Source: Deltaproteobacteria bacterium GWF2_42_12
Lineage (GTDB): Bacteria; Desulfobacterota; GWC2-55-46; UBA9637
Assembly (NCBI GenBank): GCA_001797665.1
Contig: MGQA01000046.1
Span: 1 to 44,428, forward strand
DNA: 44,428 nt
Direction of reading: 5' to 3'
Under the pieces are notes generated by a model. The model did no database searches, was not told the origin of the DNA, and saw only the letters and a program-made list of their open reading frames with translations. Position numbers and translations under genes: made by a program. Shown here one piece after another: positions 39,900-44,428 of this stretch; the first letter of the stretch is position 1; every line of letters begins with the position of its first letter.

Positions 39900-42332
39900 A
39901 TGCCAAAAAAACCACAATCATTAACACCGGAAGAACTGCGGTGGACATGCGACCCGAAGCAGTTTCCGTTCAAAACAACGGATGAAATTAAACCGTTAGA
40001 GGAAACCATTGGCCAGGAACGGGCATTGCGGGCAATGGATTTCGGACTGGGGCTTGAAAGCCATGGTTTTAATATATATGTGCTTGGCGAGAGCGGCACA
40101 GGAAAGACATCAACTGTCAAGGCCATGCTCGAGAAAAAGGCTGTCAATGAAAACGTGCCTGATGATTGGTGTTATGTGTATAATTTTGCAGACCCTGACA
40201 GGCCGAATGCGCTAAAACTCCCGCCGGGTATTGGCGCTGAATTGAAGATTGATATGGATGAGTTGGTGGAGTCGTTAAAACGTGATATTCCAAAGGTTTT
40301 TGAGAGCAAAGACTATGAGAAACATAGAGATGAAATACTGGATGGCCAGCAGGAAAGGACAAAGGCCCTCTTTTATAGGTTGGAGCAGAAGGCTGCCGAG
40401 AAAGGTTTTATTATCAAGAAAAGCGTGAGCGGCCTTGCTGTAGTGCCTGCAAAGGATGGAAAGGCAGTGGGCCATGAAGACTTTGAAAAACTCTCAAAAG
40501 CCGAACGGGCAAGGATAGAAGAGGACAGCAGAGTTCTGCAGGATAGGCTCAGCGACACAATCCGTGAGGCGAGAAATATCGAAAAAGACACAAAAGAGAG
40601 GATAAATGCCTTAGACAGGGAGGTTGTCCAGTATGTAGTAAACCCCCTGATGAACGAGCTTTTTGAAAAATACAATAAATACCCTGAAATGGTCGAGTTT
40701 CTTAACCAGGTGAAAGAGGATATACTTGCGCATTCTGAAGATTTCAGGCCAAAGGAGGAGTTTGCAATACCTTTGCCTGGTCTGAAAATTCCCAAAATAG
40801 AACCGACCTTTGAGAGATACAGCGTTAATCTCCTGGTGAATAATAAAGACACAAAAGGGGCCCCTGTTGTTATTGAAACCAATCCCACCTATTATAATCT
40901 TTTTGGCAGGATAGAGCACCGTGTTCAGTATGGAGTTGCCATGACTGATTTTACTATGATTAAGGCCGGTTCTATACATAAAGCGAATGGCGGTTATCTT
41001 GTTATAAATGCACTTGACCTCTTAAGAAACATCTTTTCCTATGATGCGCTTAAGCGGATGATTAAAAATAAAGAAGTTAAAATAGAGGATGTATGGGAGC
41101 AATACAGGCTTGTCTCTACAACTACATTGAAACCAGAACCGATCCCTGTTGATATAAAGATTGTGCTTATAGGAAGTCCATGGCTTTATTATCTGCTCTA
41201 CAATCTTGATGAAGAGTATAGGAAATTTTTCAAGGTAAAGTCAGATTTTGACAGTAGGATGCCGAGGAATGGGGAAAATGTTGAAAAATATGCCACATTT
41301 ATAGCTGCCAGATGTAAAGAGGAAGGGCTTAAGCCATTTGATAGAACAGGGGTAGCAAAGATTGTTGAATATGGGGCAAGGCTTGCTGATGATAAGGAAA
41401 AACTTACGGCTCAGTTTAGTGAGATAGCAGATATGATACGGGAGGCGAGTTATTGGGCAGGTGTGGAAAAGAACAAATTTGTAGCAGGTGAGCATGTAGA
41501 AAAGGCAATATCTGAAAAGATATTCAGAAATTCCAGGATAGAAGATCGGATGAGGGAGCTTATTACAGAGGGGACTCTCCTTATAGACACAGACGGCGCA
41601 GTAGCAGGCCAGGTAAATGGCATAGCTGTGCTTAGTCTCGGAGATTATGCCTTTGGAAAGCCGTCAAGGATAACTGCAAGAACATTCCTGGGCGAGGCAG
41701 GGGTGGTTAATATTGAGAGGGAGGCAAAGATGAGCGGCCGCATCCATAATAAGGCGCTTATGATTTTAACAAGCTACCTTGGAGAGAGGTTTGCGCAGGA
41801 TACGCCCTTGACGCTTTCAGCCTCTATCTGCTTTGAGCAGCTCTATGAGGAGATAGAAGGCGATAGCGCCACGTGTACAGAATTTTATGCACTTATGTCA
41901 AGCCTATCTGGGCTAACACTGAATCAGGGTATAGCAGTAACAGGTTCAATGAATCAGCTTGGGGAGGTTCAGCCTGTAGGAGGCATAAATGAAAAGATAG
42001 AGGGTTTTTTTGATGTCTGTGTTGATAGAGGGCTTACTGGCAAGCAAGGCGTAATTATGCCGAAGAAAAATGTAAGGCACCTGATGCTAAAAAAAGAGGT
42101 AGTTGAGGCTGTAAAGACAGGTAAGTTTAGTATCTATCCAATAGAAAAGGTAGATGAAGGACTTGAGATATTGACCGGAGCGTCTGCTGGTGAAAAAAAG
42201 CCTGATGGTACATATCCTGAGGGGACTGTAAATTATCTCGCTGCAAAACGGCTTAAGGAGCTTGCCAGAACATTAAAAGATTTTGGCAAGGCCAAAGCTG
42301 CGGAAAAGAAGAAAGAGGAGAATAAATCCTAA
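39900..42332 (+). CDS. Lon-like ATP-dependent protease (AAA_32 family)
   Basis: The 810-residue protein has an AAA+ domain with Walker A GESGTGKTS (about 61-69), a long helical insert (about 130-260), a second ATPase half (GGYLVINALDLLRN, SPWLYYLLYNLDEEYRKFF) and a C-terminal Lon protease domain. The catalytic dyad is Ser656 (EGDSATCTE) and Lys699 (GGINEKIEGF), 43 residues apart as in Lon. It lacks the Lon N-domain, like LonB/BrxL-related proteases. Strong ribosome site GGAGG. It probably degrades misfolded proteins in the cytoplasm. Confidence 0.93.
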   Translation: MPKKPQSLTPEELRWTCDPKQFPFKTTDEIKPLEETIGQERALRAMDFGLGLESHGFNIYVLGESGTGKTSTVKAMLEKKAVNENVPDDWCYVYNFADPDRPNALKLPPGIGAELKIDMDELVESLKRDIPKVFESKDYEKHRDEILDGQQERTKALFYRLEQKAAEKGFIIKKSVSGLAVVPAKDGKAVGHEDFEKLSKAERARIEEDSRVLQDRLSDTIREARNIEKDTKERINALDREVVQYVVNPLMNELFEKYNKYPEMVEFLNQVKEDILAHSEDFRPKEEFAIPLPGLKIPKIEPTFERYSVNLLVNNKDTKGAPVVIETNPTYYNLFGRIEHRVQYGVAMTDFTMIKAGSIHKANGGYLVINALDLLRNIFSYDALKRMIKNKEVKIEDVWEQYRLVSTTTLKPEPIPVDIKIVLIGSPWLYYLLYNLDEEYRKFFKVKSDFDSRMPRNGENVEKYATFIAARCKEEGLKPFDRTGVAKIVEYGARLADDKEKLTAQFSEIADMIREASYWAGVEKNKFVAGEHVEKAISEKIFRNSRIEDRMRELITEGTLLIDTDGAVAGQVNGIAVLSLGDYAFGKPSRITARTFLGEAGVVNIEREAKMSGRIHNKALMILTSYLGERFAQDTPLTLSASICFEQLYEEIEGDSATCTEFYALMSSLSGLTLNQGIAVTGSMNQLGEVQPVGGINEKIEGFFDVCVDRGLTGKQGVIMPKKNVRHLMLKKEVVEAVKTGKFSIYPIEKVDEGLEILTGASAGEKKPDGTYPEGTVNYLAAKRLKELARTLKDFGKAKAAEKKKEENKS

Positions 42333-42336
42333 GCAA

Positions 42337-42440
42337 GTGCCGTTACAACTTGTTTTAGCTAAACTTGTGCCATTCCAACTTATTGATAGTATTGCTGGAG
42401 TAACGGTTCAGTCTGTTGTAGTATCAAGTTGTAACGGCAC
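42337..42440. repeat. Perfect 16-bp inverted repeat after the protease gene
   Basis: GTGCCGTTACAACTTG (42337-42352) and CAAGTTGTAACGGCAC (42425-42440) are exact complements 72 bases apart. An imperfect extra copy (TGTGCCATTCCAACTT, from 42366) lies inside. Confidence 0.85.
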
Positions 42441-42448
42441 AAGGATAA

Positions 42449-42600
42449 ATCCGAAATTCTAATATCGAAATTCGAAACAAATCCGAATATTCAAATGACC
42501 AAAACTTCAAACAAAACAGCTTAGAAAATTTGCCCCTCATTGAATCAATCAGGGATTGATATTGTTTGGGATTTCGGATTTAGGATTTAGAATTTCTCAA
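42449..42600. repeat. Word hairpin before the radical SAM gene
   Basis: The left arm has CGAAATTCTAATATCGAAAT and CGAAACAAATCCGAATATTC. The right arm has GATTTCGGATTTAGGATTTA and GAATTTC. It ends 10 bases before the start codon; no ribosome site is clear. Confidence 0.75.
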
Positions 42601-42610
42601 TCCAACAGAT

Positions 42611-44107
42611 ATGACTCAACAATACAAACATGCCCTCGTATTGAATCCATATATAAAGGAATCCTCGGCTGCTATGGGATTCTTCCCGCCAACAGGACTT
42701 GAATATGTTGCAACTGCCATGGAAGGGTTCATTAACAGGATTTCGCTTATAGACCTGCGTCAGGAAAAAAGACTTCAAAATATAGAAGCCCTCCTTAAAT
42801 TTATAGAGGATGAAGATATAGACCTTATCTGTGTAAGCTGTAATTGGAGCTATTATTTTAAAGAAGTAATAGCGCTGATAAATCGGATGCCCTCTCATAT
42901 TGGCCTCATAGTTGGCGGTCAGCAGGCAACAGACTATGTTGAAGAACTTTTTAAGCTCTGTCCCAATATACGGATAATTGTAAGGGGCGAGGGTGAAGAA
43001 TCCATGCAGGATATCTTAAATGGCATCCCGCTTAATGAGATTCAAGGTATTTCTTATAAGGAGAATGGTAAAGACAGCCGGATAATTCACAACCCTGCCA
43101 GGCCTTTGACAGATATAGATAATCTGCATTATCCAAACCGCAGATTACGCAGGACATCATATTATCTTAAGAGTAAAAATATTATCTTAAGCAATTCCGG
43201 TTTTGACACTGTGCTTACAGCAAGGGGGTGCCCGTTTAGCTGCAAATTTTGCACCTTCAATCTAAACCCTCTGGGTCAGAAGAGGACATATTCGGCAAGG
43301 AAACCTGAATCAATAATAGAAGAGCTTAAAACAACAGATGCCAAACTTATATTCATGGCTGATGACAACTTCTTTGTGAATCCAAAGAGGGTTATGGAGA
43401 TATGCGACCTCATTGTGCAGGAAAAGATTGATAAACGGTTTGTGGCCCATGCGCGGCTGGAGATAGCAAAACACCCCATGATGCTGGAAAGGGCTTATGA
43501 GGCAGGGTTCAGGGTTATGCTTATGGGTATAGAATCTCCACATGACAGGATATTAAACATGTTTAATAAGGGCTTTACACGAAGTGAAATTGAGAGGTCT
43601 TTTGATGTCTTGAGAAACTATCCGTTTTACTATCACGGTTATTTCATATACGGCAATATCAGCGAAACAGAAGAGGAGATGCTTTTTATTCCTGAGTTCG
43701 CAGATAAAATAGGGCTGGATTCCATATCCGCCCAGAAGTTAAGGCTTGAAAAATATTCATCTATGAAGGAGCTGATAGAGGAGACCCCAGGTTATTATTA
43801 CAATACAACAGGTTTTGTATACTCAGACACATGCAGCATAGATAAATTAAGCGAGATAGGCAAAAAGATTAAAAAAAGATTTTATACGTCAAAGAGGTTG
43901 ATAAAGATTGTCAAGAAGCTTTCTACCACCGGAATATTTACAAAAGGTGACCTAAAATTTTTCCTGTTGCGTCTTCCGATGCTTGTAACGAAAACCATTG
44001 CACGGGAATTTGATAAAAAGACAGGCAAGTTGCGGAAGAGATTCCGTAAGTATTTGCCCCAGCGCAGATATGGATTGCCAGAGGTTGACATGAGGAAAAA
44101 GATATGA
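42611..44107 (+). CDS. B12-binding-domain radical SAM protein
   Basis: The 498-residue protein has an N-terminal cobalamin-binding-like domain (about 5-150, NPYIKESSAAMGFFPPTGLE, IVGGQQATD) and a radical SAM core with CPFSCKFC (Cys207, Cys211, Cys214). ADDNFF and HARLEIAK follow, then GIES. Relatives modify lipids, hopanoids or small molecules, often by methylation, using cobalamin and SAM. The substrate cannot be told from sequence. The C-terminal basic tail (KLRKRFRKYLPQRRYG) may bind membrane or nucleic acid. Confidence 0.88.
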   Translation: MTQQYKHALVLNPYIKESSAAMGFFPPTGLEYVATAMEGFINRISLIDLRQEKRLQNIEALLKFIEDEDIDLICVSCNWSYYFKEVIALINRMPSHIGLIVGGQQATDYVEELFKLCPNIRIIVRGEGEESMQDILNGIPLNEIQGISYKENGKDSRIIHNPARPLTDIDNLHYPNRRLRRTSYYLKSKNIILSNSGFDTVLTARGCPFSCKFCTFNLNPLGQKRTYSARKPESIIEELKTTDAKLIFMADDNFFVNPKRVMEICDLIVQEKIDKRFVAHARLEIAKHPMMLERAYEAGFRVMLMGIESPHDRILNMFNKGFTRSEIERSFDVLRNYPFYYHGYFIYGNISETEEEMLFIPEFADKIGLDSISAQKLRLEKYSSMKELIEETPGYYYNTTGFVYSDTCSIDKLSEIGKKIKKRFYTSKRLIKIVKKLSTTGIFTKGDLKFFLLRLPMLVTKTIAREFDKKTGKLRKRFRKYLPQRRYGLPEVDMRKKI

Positions 44108-44118
44108 ACAACAAGTGT

Positions 44119-44145
44119 CCCAAAAATAGCGATTGATTTTTGGGG
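44119..44145. repeat. Inverted copy of hairpin C of the cruciform element
   Basis: CCCAAAAAT/ATTTTTGGG; the reverse complement matches 16242-16268 with one mismatch. Confidence 0.8.
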
Positions 44146-44215
44146 AAGTGTATATTCCATTGCCTTCTTATAATGTCTTTGTTATTTGGTTTGCTCCGAA
44201 AATACCGATCCTTTT

Positions 44216-44268
44216 GTAGGGGAGGGGCTTGTCCCCTCCCCTCAGGCGGCCACAAGGGCCGCCCCTAC
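44216..44268. repeat. Three-way-junction repeat (element 6)
   Basis: The closing arms GTAGGGG/CCCCTAC enclose AGGGGC-TT-GTCCCCT and GGCGGCC/GGCCGCC hairpins. It is similar to the very widespread GTAGGGGCGGCC-type repeat. Confidence 0.88.
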
Positions 44269-44294
44269 GTTTAATTTTCATCCCCCTTTGTGAG

Positions 44295-44415
44295 CCACGC
44301 TTAGCGTGGTGAGCCAACGGCTCGTGTGGGTTTGCTCCGAAAATGCTTCATATTCACATTACCGTAGCGTTGCCCTTTATGGGCAACGGTTTTTCGTTGG
44401 CACGCTTAGCGTGCC
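44295..44415. repeat. Cluster of short palindromes at the right edge
   Basis: CCACGC-TTA-GCGTGG (44295-44309), GAGCC-AAC-GGCTC (44311-44323), CGTTGCCC/GGGCAACG (44368-44388) and GGCACGC-TTA-GCGTGCC (44399-44415). The word GTTTGCTCCGAAAAT occurs at 44189 and 44330. No gene is seen from 44108 to the end. Confidence 0.8.
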
Positions 44416-44428
44416 GTTGGGGATAAAC

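Noticed and set aside
43120-43155. Word-like CCGCAGATTACGCAGGAC inside the radical SAM gene
   Set aside because: It is short, has no answering arm and codes an ordinary-looking PNRRLRRT segment.
1-44428. tRNA or rRNA genes
   Set aside because: No cloverleaf with a CCA end or rRNA-like sequence was recognised on reading; a dedicated scan was not possible.

Overview
The window looks like a chromosomal segment of an uncultured, moderately low-GC Gram-negative bacterium. It encodes a type IV pilus operon, sigma-54 regulation, DUF3108/DUF4105/DUF3015 envelope proteins, an AAA_32-type Lon-like protease and B12-binding radical SAM chemistry. This set fits Nitrospirota or a deltaproteobacterial-grade lineage; that placement is inference, as there is no rRNA or other taxonomic marker in the window.

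Layout. 1-1560: the end of a PAS signalling protein and two toxin-antitoxin (TA) operons on the minus strand (TumA/TumE-like and HicBA). 1579-5094: a PAS-GAF-GAF-HD-GYP gene broken by two frameshifts, then an NtrB-like histidine kinase. 5596-6471: DUF3108 protein. 6656-14649: pilB-pilT-pilC-pilS-pilR, with pilS and pilR separated by an inserted four-helix-bundle (23S rRNA intervening-sequence-protein type) gene. 14720-15980: a MazEF-like pair with a frameshifted toxin and a DUF433/DUF5615 pair. 16514-19976: pilA with a sigma-54 promoter and strong terminator, a TPR protein that looks like the detached C-terminal half of a TMTC-type protein, and a GT-C glycosyltransferase. 20100-21910: a scar holding a duplicated gyrA promoter and 5' end, a 10-bp tandem array, a Y1 (RAYT-type) transposase, a clipped TA module and the last 55 codons of an ABC ATPase. 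21907-29027: orphan ABC permease, gyrA, TPR lipoprotein, gpsA, modA. 29108-32472: a minus-strand envelope operon (DUF3015, DUF4105, lipoprotein hydrolase) that separates modA from modBC (32872-34741). 34827-39850: a CDF zinc exporter and a decaying defence/TA island, including a GmrSD-like gene in what looks like an integron-type cassette. 39900-44107: Lon-like protease and radical SAM protein. The rest is repeats.

The most striking content lies between and inside the genes. (1) At least eight long imperfect hairpins, plus related single-armed arrays, are built from short words repeated in tandem on one arm and answered by the complement on the other; each locus uses different words. Two diverged copies of the gyrA leader share promoter and ribosome-binding site but carry unrelated word hairpins between them, direct evidence that such hairpins are replaced or rewritten at a fixed site. 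(2) Six unrelated sequences can fold into one plan: a closing stem around two hairpins. (3) A large hairpin-cruciform-hairpin element occurs twice with different but self-complementary arms. (4) Several repeats lie in frame inside proteins and two have become signal peptides. (5) One word-type inverted repeat brackets the four-helix-bundle gene like a mobile element.

Functionally, PilB/PilT/PilC with PilA form the pilus, and PilS-PilR probably drive pilA through sigma-54. The neighbouring GT-C enzyme may glycosylate pilin. ModABC imports molybdate. Many genes are broken or clipped, so the segment is under active rearrangement, unless some of the indels are assembly errors.
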